A stretch of DNA of 64,000 nucleotides, taken from the NCBI RefSeq assembly GCF_005870025.1, contig NZ_VATA01000014.1, forward strand, positions 1 to 64,000, given 5' to 3'. Of this stretch, positions 48,659-57,413 are shown piece after piece; within the stretch, counting starts at the first letter, position 1, and the number at the start of each line of letters is the position of its first letter. Origin of the DNA: Poseidonocella sp. HB161398. GTDB lineage: Bacteria; Pseudomonadota; Alphaproteobacteria; Rhodobacterales; Rhodobacteraceae. The notes under the pieces are model-generated. The model ran no database searches. It had not been told where the DNA came from and saw only the letters and a program-made list of their open reading frames with translations. A program made the translations under genes and the position numbers.

Positions 48659-49675
48659 ATGAAACTCTCCCTCTCCCTGCTCGCGCTGAGCTGCGCCATG
48701 GGCGGCACCGCGATGGCGGCCGACCGGACCCTGACCATCTCGGTCTATTCCTTCGCCCAGGACGAGTACAAGAAAGCGCTCTACGACCCGTTCGAGGAGA
48801 TCTGCGGCTGCGACATCGTCGTGGAGACCGGCAACTCGGTCGAGCGCATGGCCAAGATCGAGGCCAATGCCGCCAATCCGGTGATCGACATGGCCGTGAT
48901 CTCCACCCAGGACGCGCTGAGCCTGGCGCGCAAGGGGCTGATCGCGCCGCTCGACGCCGCCAGCCTGCCGAACATGGCCAAGCTCTATGACAGCGCCAAG
49001 GATCCCAATGGCGACGGCATGTCGGTGGGCTACACCTATTACGCCTCCTCGATCGTCTACCGCTCGGATCTGGTGCAGGTCGACAGCTGGGGCGACCTGC
49101 TGGGCCCGGATCTGGCCGGCCAGGTGGCACTGCCCAACATCACCGGCACGCAGGGGCCGCTGACGCTGATGATGCTCGGCAAGGCGATGGGCGAGACCGG
49201 CGGCCTGGCCCCGGTGATCAGCGCTGTCGGCGAGAAGGCCGACGACATCGTCACCTTCTACTCGCGCTCCTCCGAGCTGGTGCAGCTGATGAACCAGCAG
49301 GAAGTCATCGCCGCCCCGGTCGGCCGCTTCGCCTGGAGCAGCTTCGCCGACGCGCCGCTGCCCTTCGCCTGGGCGGAACCTGCCGAGGGCCAGGCCGGCG
49401 GCATGAATGTCATGGTGATGACCAAGGGCAACGGCAACGAGGAGCTGGCCTACCAGTTCATGGACTACTGGCTCTCGACCGAGGTGCAGACCAGGATCGC
49501 CGAGATGCTGGTCGACAGCCCCGCCAACAAGGAGGTCGTGGTCAGCGACGAGATCGCCGCCAACCTGACCTACGGCGCCGATGTCATCAACGCGCTGAAC
49601 ATCCTGCCCGCCGCCGACGTGGTCGACAACCGCGAGGCCTGGGTCGAGCAGTGGAACACCGAGGTGATCCGCTAA
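48659..49675 (+). CDS. ABC transporter substrate-binding protein (polyamine/PotD-like)
   Basis: A 338-aa periplasmic binding protein. The signal peptide is LSLSLLALSCAMGGTAMAAD. Features of the PotD/COG0687 group include LTISVYSFAQDEYKKALYDP, FEEICGCDIVVETGNSVERM, DMAVISTQDALSLARKGLIA, PNMAKLYDSAKD and VGYTYYASSIVYRSDLVQV. Acidic residues for amines are not obvious, so the ligand may be something else, probably a purine nucleoside given the downstream enzymes. Confidence 0.9.
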   Translation: MKLSLSLLALSCAMGGTAMAADRTLTISVYSFAQDEYKKALYDPFEEICGCDIVVETGNSVERMAKIEANAANPVIDMAVISTQDALSLARKGLIAPLDAASLPNMAKLYDSAKDPNGDGMSVGYTYYASSIVYRSDLVQVDSWGDLLGPDLAGQVALPNITGTQGPLTLMMLGKAMGETGGLAPVISAVGEKADDIVTFYSRSSELVQLMNQQEVIAAPVGRFAWSSFADAPLPFAWAEPAEGQAGGMNVMVMTKGNGNEELAYQFMDYWLSTEVQTRIAEMLVDSPANKEVVVSDEIAANLTYGADVINALNILPAADVVDNREAWVEQWNTEVIR

Positions 49676-49691
49676 TCCCGCAACAGGGACT

Positions 49692-49707
49692 GGGCCCGCA
49701 AGGGCCC
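49692..49707 (+). terminator. short GC hairpin between binding-protein and permease genes
   Basis: GGGCCC, loop GCAA, GGGCCC form a 6-bp stem with a stable GNRA-type tetraloop 16 bases after the binding-protein stop codon. A larger structure with the GGGGCCC at 49,735 is also possible. Likely role: message stabilisation or partial attenuation. Confidence 0.4.
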
Positions 49708-49771
49708 GCCCCGCCCGCCGCCGCCGCCCCGCCGGGGCCCGCGCCGGCCCAGAACAGATGGACCCCGGACC

Positions 49772-50593
49772 ATGTTCCGCAACACGCGCGAAGGGCTGGC
49801 GCTGGTGCTGCCCGCCGCGATCTTCTCGACGCTGCTCTTCCTCGTCCCGGTCGGCATCCTGCTGTCCGAGGCCTTCCGCCCCTCGGGCAGCTGGTCGCTC
49901 GCGGGCTATGCCGAGTTCTTCTCGGAGCCGCTGAACCGCACCGTCTTCCTGCGCACGCTGAAGCTCGGCCTGCTGGTCGCGGGCACGGCCGCCGTGATCG
50001 GCTATGCCGCCGCCTTCTGCATCGTCAATCTCGGGCCGAAATCGCGCGGCCGGGTCTTCGGCATGGTGGTGCTGCCGCTGATGATCTCGCCGGTGGCGCG
50101 GACCTATGCCTGGATCGTCATCCTGGGACGCACCGGCATCGTCAACGGCGCGATCACCGGGCTCGGCCTGTCGGACACGCCGGTGCGGCTGCTCTTCACC
50201 GAGACGGCGGTCTTCCTCGGCCTGCTGCAGCTCTTCCTGCCGCTGATGATCATCAGCCTGGTCTCGGCGATGGAGAACATCCCGCGCGACGTCATCCCCG
50301 CGGCCCGCGTTCTGGGGGCGAGCTGGCTCGCGGTCTTCTTCAAGGTGATCCTGCCGCTGACGCGCGAGGGGCTGGTGATCGGCGGCACGCTGGTCTTCAC
50401 CGGCGCGCTGACCGCCTATATCACGCCGGCGATCCTCGGCGGGTCCAAGGTCCTGATGCTGGAGACGCTCCTCTACCAGAAGGTCAATGTCTCCAACGAC
50501 TTCGTCTCGGCCAGCGTCATCGCGATGATCCTGATCGTCATGTCCTTCTCGGCGAACCTGCTCCTGAAGCGCATCGCCACCGCCCGGAGCTGA
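49772..50593 (+). CDS. ABC transporter permease (PotB-like)
   Basis: A 273-aa inner-membrane subunit. It starts with GLALVLPAAIFSTLLFLVPV and contains TLKLGLLVAGTAAVIGYAAA, MVVLPLMISPVARTYAWIVI and the EAA loop ENIPRDVIPAARVLGASWLA then VFFKVILPLTREGL. Helices match the spermidine/putrescine permease class. It is followed three bases later by its partner permease. Confidence 0.92.
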   Translation: MFRNTREGLALVLPAAIFSTLLFLVPVGILLSEAFRPSGSWSLAGYAEFFSEPLNRTVFLRTLKLGLLVAGTAAVIGYAAAFCIVNLGPKSRGRVFGMVVLPLMISPVARTYAWIVILGRTGIVNGAITGLGLSDTPVRLLFTETAVFLGLLQLFLPLMIISLVSAMENIPRDVIPAARVLGASWLAVFFKVILPLTREGLVIGGTLVFTGALTAYITPAILGGSKVLMLETLLYQKVNVSNDFVSASVIAMILIVMSFSANLLLKRIATARS

Positions 50594-50596
50594 GCC

Positions 50597-51373
50597 ATGA
50601 GACATCTCGCGACCTGGACCATCCTGGGGCTGACCCTGACCTTCCTGATCGGCCCCTTCATCATCATCATCCTGGCCGGCGCCTCGGCCGGGAACAGCCT
50701 GGCCTTCCCGCCCGAGGGGCTGTCGCTGAAATGGTACCTGAAGGTCTTCACCATCGAGAGCTTCCGCGCCAGCTTCGCGCTGTCGATGGCGCTGGCGGTG
50801 TTCGGCACTTTGTCGGCGCTGATCCTCGGCGTGCCCGCGGCCTATGCGCTGAACCGCTACAAGCTGCCCGGGGCCGAGACCGTGCGCACCATCGTCGCCG
50901 CGCCGATCATCGTGCCGGGGATCATCGTCGGCCTGGCGCTCCTGCGCTATGTCGTGGTGCCGACCGGGGTGACCGTGACGCTGGCGCTGTTCCTGGCGCA
51001 TACCGCGCTGGTGCTGCCCTATGCGGTGCGCGTCGTCTCCTCCTCGATGCAGAACCTGCGCGCCGACATGGAAGAAGCGGCCGTGCTCCTCGGCGCGACC
51101 CGGCTCCAGGCCTTCTCCAAGGTGGTGCTGCCCAATATCCGCGGCGGCGTGCTGGCGGCCTTCATCCTGGGCTTCGTGACCTCCTTCAACCAGGTGCCGG
51201 TCTCGCTCTTCCTCTCGGGGCCGGGGGTGCGCACGCTGCCGATCGACATGCTCGCCTACATGGAGATCACCTTCGACCCTTCCGTCGCCGCGCTCTCGGC
51301 GCTGCTCGCCTTCCTGTCGCTGGGCATCGTCTTCGCGGCCGAACGCCTCCTGGGATTCTCTCGCTATGTCTGA
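50597..51373 (+). CDS. ABC transporter permease (PotC-like)
   Basis: A 258-aa inner-membrane subunit. Helices include ILGLTLTFLIGPFIIIILAG, MALAVFGTLSALILGVPAAY and IVAAPIIVPGIIVGLALLRY; the EAA loop reads NLRADMEEAAVLLGATRLQA then FSKVVLPNIRGGVL. The C-terminal part with DPSVAALSALLAFLSLG is family-typical. Its end overlaps the ATPase gene by 8 bp. Confidence 0.92.
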   Translation: MRHLATWTILGLTLTFLIGPFIIIILAGASAGNSLAFPPEGLSLKWYLKVFTIESFRASFALSMALAVFGTLSALILGVPAAYALNRYKLPGAETVRTIVAAPIIVPGIIVGLALLRYVVVPTGVTVTLALFLAHTALVLPYAVRVVSSSMQNLRADMEEAAVLLGATRLQAFSKVVLPNIRGGVLAAFILGFVTSFNQVPVSLFLSGPGVRTLPIDMLAYMEITFDPSVAALSALLAFLSLGIVFAAERLLGFSRYV

Positions 51374-52379
51374 TGCCTTCGTCGAACTCTCCAACCTGAC
51401 CCTCGCCTATGGCCGCAGCATCGCGGTCCCCGCGCTGGACCTGTCGATCCGCGAGGGCGAGCTGATCGCCCTGCTCGGCCCCTCGGGCTGCGGCAAGACC
51501 ACCACCATGCGCGCCATCGCCGGGCTGATGCGCCCCACCGCGGGCCGCATCTCGATCGACGGGCGCGACGTGACCCGGGTGGCGGCGAACAAGCGCGGCA
51601 TCGGGCTGGTCTTCCAGTCCTACGCGCTCTTCCCGCATCTGAGCGCCTTCGAGAATGTCGCCTTCGGCCTGCGCCTGCAGAAGCTGCCCGAGGCCGAGAT
51701 CCGCGCCCGCACCGAAGAGGGCATGGCCACGGTCGGGCTCTCGGGCTTCGAGGCCAGGAAGCCCGCCGAGATGTCGGGCGGCCAGCAGCAGCGCCTGGCG
51801 CTCGCGCGCAGCCTGGTGATGCGGCCCAAGGTGCTGCTTCTCGACGAGCCGCTGTCCAACCTCGACGCGCGGCTGCGGCTGGAGATGCGCACCGAGCTGC
51901 AGCGGGTGCAGAAGGAAACCGGCGTCACCATGGTCTTCGTCACCCATGACCAGGCCGAGGCGCTGGCCCTCGCGGACCGGATCGTGCTGATGAACCAGGG
52001 CCGGATCGAGCAGCTCGGCACCGCCGCCGATCTCTATGCCCGCCCCGAAACCGCCTTTGCCGCCGAGTTCATGGGCTTCGAGAACATCTTCCGCACCGAG
52101 CCCGGCGCGCTCGTCTCGGACCATGGCCGTCTGCCGCTGGCCTATGACGCCGCCGGTCCGATCCTGGCCTGGCGGCCGGATGCGGTGACGGTGGGCGAGG
52201 GCCCCTATCGCGGCCGGGTCGCCGCCGCCTCCTTCGCCGGGTCGCACCGCGAATACGTGATCGACAGCCCGATCGGCCCGGTCAAGGCCGATGCCGATAT
52301 CGCCCTGCCCGAAGTGCCGCTGGGCGAGACCCTGGCCTTCGACCTGCCCGCCGCCACCGCGCGGCCGCTGGCCTCATGA
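51366..52379 (+). CDS. ABC transporter ATP-binding protein (PotA-like)
   Basis: A 337-aa ATPase. Walker A ALLGPSGCGKTTTMRAIAGL, Q-loop LVFQSYALFPHLSAFENVAF, signature EMSGGQQQRLALARSLVMRP and Walker B VLLLDEPLSNLDARLRLEMR are complete, with the H-loop VTHDQAEALALADR. The C-terminal regulatory OB-like domain (TOBE_2) starts around residue 240. Overlaps the permease and the nucleoside hydrolase genes by a few bases, so the operon is tightly coupled. Confidence 0.94.
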   Translation: MSDAFVELSNLTLAYGRSIAVPALDLSIREGELIALLGPSGCGKTTTMRAIAGLMRPTAGRISIDGRDVTRVAANKRGIGLVFQSYALFPHLSAFENVAFGLRLQKLPEAEIRARTEEGMATVGLSGFEARKPAEMSGGQQQRLALARSLVMRPKVLLLDEPLSNLDARLRLEMRTELQRVQKETGVTMVFVTHDQAEALALADRIVLMNQGRIEQLGTAADLYARPETAFAAEFMGFENIFRTEPGALVSDHGRLPLAYDAAGPILAWRPDAVTVGEGPYRGRVAAASFAGSHREYVIDSPIGPVKADADIALPEVPLGETLAFDLPAATARPLAS

Positions 52380-53281
52380 GCCTCTGGGTCGACACCGATT
52401 TCGGCTTCGACGATCTCTGGGCGCTGCTCCTGCTGACGCGCGCCGGGATCGCCCCCGCGGGGATCTCGCTGGTCGCGGGCAATGCGCCGCTCGGCCGGGT
52501 GATCGCCAATGCGCAGGGCGCGGCGGCCGCCTACGGGATCGCCGCGCCGCTCCATGCCGGGGCCGACCGGCCGCTCCTGCGCGCGCCGGAAACGGCCGGG
52601 CGCATCCTCGGCCCGCGGGGCATGCCGTCCCGCGGCCGCCACCTGCCGGATGTCGGCCTGCCGCCGCCCCCTGCCGACGCGGTCGCGGCGATGGCCGCCT
52701 GGCTCGCAGAAGGCGACGGCCCGCGCACGGTGCTGGCGCTCGGCCCGCTGACCAATATCGCCCTGCTGCTGCAGCGCCATCCCGCCGCCGCAGCCCGCAT
52801 CACCCGGCTGGTCTGGATGGGCGGCAGCGACGGGCCGGGCAACCATTCGCCCCGTGCCGAGTTCAACGCGCTGGCCGATCCCGAGGCCGCCGCCCTCACC
52901 GCAGCCTCCGGCCTGCCGCTCGACGTGGTGGACCTGATGTTCTGCCGCCGCGCCACCTTCGGCCCTGCCGACCTGCCAGGCACCGATCCGCTGACCGCCG
53001 ACCTGCTCGGCGGCTATCTCGATATCGGCCTCTCCCGCGGGCGGCCGGGCATGGCGATCTACGACCCCGTCGCCGCCCTCGCCGTGGCCCGCCCCGCGGC
53101 GATCGGCTTCGCGCCGGTGCGCATGGCGGTCTCGACCGAACCCGGCGAGAGCTATGGCGAGACCCGCTTCGCCGGCGACCCCGCAGGGCCGGTCCGGCTG
53201 GCCCGCATTGCCCATGACGACATCGCGGCGGCCTGCCTTGCCGCGCTAGAAACGGATCCCGCCGATGGCCTTTCCCGCTGA
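52376..53281 (+). CDS. nucleoside hydrolase family protein
   Basis: A 301-aa enzyme of the inosine-uridine preferring nucleoside hydrolase family, expected to split nucleosides into base and ribose. The Ca-binding N-terminus LWVDTDFGFDDLWALLLLTR and VLALGPLTNIALLLQRHP, WMGGSD and PRAEFNALADPEAAALTAAS are intact. Where the family usually has an HD(P/A) catalytic segment near the C-terminus, this protein reads IYDPVAALAV, with Tyr in place of His. Fused by overlap to the ATPase and adenine deaminase genes. Confidence 0.88.
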   Translation: MSLWVDTDFGFDDLWALLLLTRAGIAPAGISLVAGNAPLGRVIANAQGAAAAYGIAAPLHAGADRPLLRAPETAGRILGPRGMPSRGRHLPDVGLPPPPADAVAAMAAWLAEGDGPRTVLALGPLTNIALLLQRHPAAAARITRLVWMGGSDGPGNHSPRAEFNALADPEAAALTAASGLPLDVVDLMFCRRATFGPADLPGTDPLTADLLGGYLDIGLSRGRPGMAIYDPVAALAVARPAAIGFAPVRMAVSTEPGESYGETRFAGDPAGPVRLARIAHDDIAAACLAALETDPADGLSR

Positions 53282-55055
53282 CCTGAACGACCCGGCGCTG
53301 CGCGCCCGCGCAGTGAAGGCCGCCCGCGGCCTGGCGCCCTTCGACCTGCTGATCACCGGGGCCGAGATCCTCGACATGGTCACCGGCCGCACCCGCCGCG
53401 CCGATATCGGCCTGACCGGCCCGCTGATCGCCAGCGTGCACGCGCCCGACCCGGCGCGCGAAAGCCGCGCGCGGCTCGATGCGGCCGGGCTGACGGCGGT
53501 GCCGGGCTTCATCGACACGCATATGCATGTCGAGAGCTCGATGGTGACCCCGGCCGAATACGCCGCCGCGGTGGTGCCGCGCGGAGTGACGACGGCGCTC
53601 TGGGATCCGCACGAGCTGGCCAATGTCGCAGGCGAGGACGGGCTTTCCGCCGCGCTCGATGCCGCGCGGGACCTGCCGCTCCGGCTCCTGCCGCTGATGC
53701 CGACCTGCGTGCCCTCCGCCCCCGGCTACGAGGCCAGCGGCGGCGATTTCGGCCCCGGGACCGTGACCCGCTGGCTGGCGCGCGGCGACATCCATGGCGC
53801 GGCCGAGCTGATGACGATGCAGCCGCTTCTCGAGGGCGATCCGCGCGTCGCGGGCATCGTCGGCGCCGGGCTGGCGGCGGGCAAGCGGGTCTGCGGCCAT
53901 GCCCGCGGCCTGTCCGGCGGCGATCTGGCCGCCTTCGCCGCCGCGGGCGTGGAGACCGATCACGAGCTGACCGGCGCGGAGGACCTGCTGGCCAAGCTCG
54001 AGGCCGGCTTCACCATCGAGCTGCGCGGCTCGCATGCGCATCTGCTGCCGGACTTCGCCGAGGCGCTGCTCGGGCTCGGCGCGCTGCCGCAGACGGTGAC
54101 GCTCTGCACCGACGATGTCTTCCCCGACGACTTGGCGGAGAAGGGCGGGCTCGACGCGGTGATCCGGATGCTGATCGGCTGCGGGCTGCCGCCGCTCTGG
54201 GCCTATCGCGCGGCGACGCTGAACGCCGCCAGCCGCATCGGCCGCCCCGATCTGGGGCTGGTCGCGCCGGGGCGCCGCGCCGATCTGGTGCTGCTTTCCG
54301 ATGTCGCGGAGGTGCGCGCGGCCCATGTCATCGCCGACGGGGCGCTGGCAGCCTCCGATGGCGCGCTCCTCGGCCGGCCCGCCCGGCCCGCGACCCCGGC
54401 CGCGCTGCGGAACACGATGCGGCTCGCCCCCCTTTCGCCTGCCGATTTCGAGGTGCCCGCCCGCGGCCCGCGCGCCCTTGTTGCCACGCTGTCGAAGCCG
54501 CGCTTCCCGGTCTGGGGCCGCCGCGAGATTGCCGTGCGCGACGGCCGGCTGGAGCTGCCCGCCGACATGATCCGCATGGCCGTCGCCAACCGCCACGGCG
54601 CGGGAACCCCGGTGCGCGTCGCCCTCCTCGAGAACTGGAGCAGCTGGCGCGGCGCCTTCGCCACCAGCGTCTCGCATGACAGCCACAACCTGACGGTCTT
54701 CGGCCGCGATCCCGCCGACATGGCCGCGGCCGCCAATGCGGTGATCGCCGCCGGCGGCGGCGTCGCGGTCGCGGCAGAGGGGCGCGCCACCGCCTGCCTG
54801 CCGCTGCCGGTGGCCGGGCTGATGAGCGAGGCGCCGCTGGCCGAGGTCTCCGCGGGCTTCGCCGCCCTGCGCGCCGAGCTCGGCCGCCTGGTCGACTGGG
54901 AGCCGCCCTACCTGGTCTTCAAGGCGCTCTTCGGCGCCTCGCTGGTCTGCAATCCGGGCCCGCGCCTGAGCGATGCCGGGCTCGTCGAGGTCTTCGAGGG
55001 CAAGGTGCTGGAGAGCTGCATCCTCGCCGACGGCCCCGATTTCGTACCCGCCTAG
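53265..55055 (+). CDS. ade: adenine deaminase
   Basis: A 596-aa amidohydrolase converting adenine to hypoxanthine. Metal-site motifs are clear: GFIDTHMHVESSMVTPAEYA then PRGVTTALWDPHELANVAGE, VCGHARGLSGGDLAAFAAAG with VETDHEL, and TLCTDDVFPDDL. The C-terminal domain ASVLVCNPGP-like region is present as GASLVCNPGPRLSDAG. It overlaps the nucleoside hydrolase gene by 17 bp. It completes a route: nucleoside uptake, base release, deamination. Confidence 0.95.
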   Translation: MAFPADLNDPALRARAVKAARGLAPFDLLITGAEILDMVTGRTRRADIGLTGPLIASVHAPDPARESRARLDAAGLTAVPGFIDTHMHVESSMVTPAEYAAAVVPRGVTTALWDPHELANVAGEDGLSAALDAARDLPLRLLPLMPTCVPSAPGYEASGGDFGPGTVTRWLARGDIHGAAELMTMQPLLEGDPRVAGIVGAGLAAGKRVCGHARGLSGGDLAAFAAAGVETDHELTGAEDLLAKLEAGFTIELRGSHAHLLPDFAEALLGLGALPQTVTLCTDDVFPDDLAEKGGLDAVIRMLIGCGLPPLWAYRAATLNAASRIGRPDLGLVAPGRRADLVLLSDVAEVRAAHVIADGALAASDGALLGRPARPATPAALRNTMRLAPLSPADFEVPARGPRALVATLSKPRFPVWGRREIAVRDGRLELPADMIRMAVANRHGAGTPVRVALLENWSSWRGAFATSVSHDSHNLTVFGRDPADMAAAANAVIAAGGGVAVAAEGRATACLPLPVAGLMSEAPLAEVSAGFAALRAELGRLVDWEPPYLVFKALFGASLVCNPGPRLSDAGLVEVFEGKVLESCILADGPDFVPA

Positions 55056-56628
55056 GCGGGCAGACCGGGCCCGCGGCACCGCCGCCCGGGCCCGTCCTTC
55101 TCCCCGGTCCGCCTGTGCCGGCCAGGCCATCCGCCCCGTCCGAAATGCGTTCCCGCTGCGGAAGCCCGCCGCCGACCGGACGCAACCACAGGGCCGGACC
55201 GGACGCCGGGGCAGCTCCGGCGGCCATGGTCCCGGCGCCCGTCCCTTCCACGGAGCGCAGACCGGAGACCGCCTCCTCGGCCGCAGGTCCGGTCCGCCGA
55301 TCCCGGTGGCACGCATCTCCCCTTCGCAGAAGGAGCGGGCCGACGCGCCTGCCCGTCCTCTCGGCCCCTGTCAGGCTGACGAGAAAAATGTCCGCGGCCC
55401 GTGACGGAGGAGACCGGCCCGGCGCCTGCCGGGGCCGCATTCCGAAGCGGAGGATGAGAAGCCGGGACAGGACGGTTTCCCGGTCGCTGCTGCTGCCTGT
55501 CCCGCTGAACGCGCATGTCCGGCAGCTTTCCGGGCCGCGGGGCCGCATTCCAGTCCCCATCCCCGTCCCCGTTCCCGTCCCCGTCCCCGTTCCCGTCCCC
55601 GTCCCCGTCCCCGTCCCCGTCCGGGGCAGTGTCCGCGGCATCGGCATGCCGTCAACGCTTGCGTTCCCCCGTTTCCATTTGGCCGGCCGACGCCCCCCTC
55701 GGTAGCGATTGCTCCGGAACGTCTGCAGCCTGGCGCGAAGGCAGTGCCGCCACCGTTCCGGAGCGGCTCGCGGACGCCCTCGCTCGCCGTCGTGCCTGGC
55801 TGGGCCGGCGACGCGACCGCCACGCCCGGCCGCTGCAGGCCCGTCACCGCCGCGGCGCGGCCAAGGCTGCCTGCGAGGCTCGGGCGAATGACGGCGAGGT
55901 GCTCTGGACGACCTCCGGGAAGTCACACGCACGGGCGTCTCTGCCGCGCCAGCCAACCACCTCGATCGCCGAAGCGGCCGACTGGCCCGCGGGATGTGCA
56001 CCGTCCCTGCCGGGTCGACCTCCCATGGCCCTCCGGACGCCGGTCCCGCGATCGCCGGGGCCAGTCCGGCAGAAACCTCCGCCGACCCGCGGCAGGCCCG
56101 CGCGACGGCCCGACCCGGCCGAGAGGGCAGAGAGCCCCGAGCGCAGGTTCCGGCGGGGTGCGCCGAGGCATTGAGGACAGGCCGGGCACGCCCAGCGGAC
56201 GGCACGCGGGCCACGGGATCGGGAGGTTCGCATGACGCAAGACGCAGCGATCAGCGCCGTCGACCTCGCCAAGCAGGCCGTCCCAATGCGCAAGGCGGCA
56301 GCAGGCGACGTCGCCCTCCGCGGGAGCGCGCCGGGGCGAGGGCTCTGGCGCCTGCCTTCGCGGTCCGCTGGCGACGGCCATTCGCGCCTCGAAACGGGAC
56401 GGCCCGTGGCGGCGGGAATGCGCCATCCTCTGCCGCCGGAGGCTCTGCGGAACGCCGTCGCATGCGCTCCTGTGCAGAGGCGCTCTGCCGCAGCGGAGCC
56501 CTCGACGCCGGGCGGCGGATGCGGACAGGACCCTCCGGCCGCGACGCGATCGATCTCCGGGCGGGCGCGCCGCGCACGGCTCTGCCTCTCTTGCCCGGCC
56601 TCCGCAGCAACCGGGCCAGGCGGCGGGA
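55056..56628. other. 1.57-kb GC-rich gene-free spacer with CCCCGT array
   Basis: Open frames on both strands lack motifs and look like translated GC-rich non-coding DNA. A (T/C)CCCGT-type array lies at 55,554-55,622. No RNA gene or clear terminator is recognised. The promoter side of either neighbour is not here, since the left gene ends and the right gene also ends at this interval. Confidence 0.5.
55554..55622. repeat. CCCCGT hexanucleotide array with TTCCCGT variants, about 11 copies
   Basis: Units CCCCGT repeat from the CCCCAT variant near 55,555 to CCCCGTCC at 55,622, with two TTCCCGT-type variants. The period is 6 and in one plus frame it would read Pro-Val. It differs in sequence from the GCCAGA array in this window, and both sit in gene-free GC-rich spacers. 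Confidence 0.93.
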
Positions 56629-57342
56629 TCAGGACGGCGGGCCGGGCTCCGGCTCCGGCGGCAGCGCGCGGGGGGAGCGCAGGCGGGCCCGCTGGGCGTT
56701 GCGGATATGGCGCTGCATCGCCGCCTCCGCCGCGCTGCCGTCGCGGGCGCGGAGCGCCGCCAGGATCGCGCGGTGCTCCTCCGCCGCTCCGGCACGGCGC
56801 TCGGGATCGGCCAGCGTCGTGGGGCCGAGGATCAGCATCGTCTTCTCCATCCCGCGGATCGCGCCGATCAGGAAGCGGTTGCGCGCCGCGTCATGCAGCG
56901 CCGCGTGGAACTGCCGGTTCGCCTCCGAGGAGCCGCGCTCGTCGGCACGGGCAAGCGCCGCCTCCACCGCGAGCTGCAGCACCTCGAGCTCCTCCAGCTC
57001 GACATCCGAGGCGATCCGCGCCGCCAGCCGCGCCGCCGTGCCCTCGAGCACCGAGCGCATCTCGTAGAGCTCTGCCACCTCGGCATAGTCGAGCTGGCGC
57101 ACCACCGCCCCCTGGCGCGGCAGATGCGCGACCAGCCCCTCGGCCTCGAGCAGCCGCAGCGCCTCGCGCACCGGCGTGCGCGACAGGCCCAGCCGCGAGG
57201 CCAGCTCCACCTCGCGCAGCCGCGTCCCCGGCGCCAGCGCGCCCGAGCGGATATCCTCCAGCAGCCGCTGGTAGGCCGCCTGGCCCTGCGGCAGGCCCGG
57301 CGCCTCGCTTCCCTGTTCCGCCAACTCCGCGCCCTCCGTCAT
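56629..57342 (-). CDS. GntR-family regulator (FadR/FCD type)
   Basis: A 237-aa regulator. The winged helix reads AYQRLLEDIRSGALAPGTRL, REVELASRLGLSRTPVREAL, RLLEAEGLVAHLPRQGAVVR. The FCD effector domain includes ELYEMRSVLEGTAARLAARI, NRQFHAALHDAARNRFLIGA and EEHRAILAALRARDGSAAEA, with the His/Asp residues that bind metal or carboxylate ligands. ATG 57,342 has GGGAAG upstream; 57,357 is an alternative. Divergent from the AbrB-type permease across about 70 bp that contains a TGGATAC repeat. Confidence 0.9.
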   Translation of the reverse strand: MTEGAELAEQGSEAPGLPQGQAAYQRLLEDIRSGALAPGTRLREVELASRLGLSRTPVREALRLLEAEGLVAHLPRQGAVVRQLDYAEVAELYEMRSVLEGTAARLAARIASDVELEELEVLQLAVEAALARADERGSSEANRQFHAALHDAARNRFLIGAIRGMEKTMLILGPTTLADPERRAGAAEEHRAILAALRARDGSAAEAAMQRHIRNAQRARLRSPRALPPEPEPGPPS

Positions 57343-57369
57343 GCTGCCGCTTCCCATTCTGCATCCTTT

Positions 57370-57386
57370 TGGATACTTCTGGATAC
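57370..57386. promoter_or_regulatory. TGGATAC direct repeat, probable GntR operator
   Basis: TGGATAC occurs at 57,370-57,376 and 57,380-57,386, one helical turn apart, between the divergent GntR and AbrB-type genes. ATCCTTTTGGAT, an inverted repeat, overlaps the first copy. FCD-type GntR regulators bind similar GTATAC-like sites. Confidence 0.45.
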
Positions 57387-57413
57387 ATGGAATCGTAGCA
57401 GCAGGAGCCGCGC

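Noticed and set aside
48392-51394. 1000-codon minus-strand frame opposite the nucleoside-uptake operon
   Set aside because: Composition and position show it is the complement of real transporter genes; no domain is recognisable.
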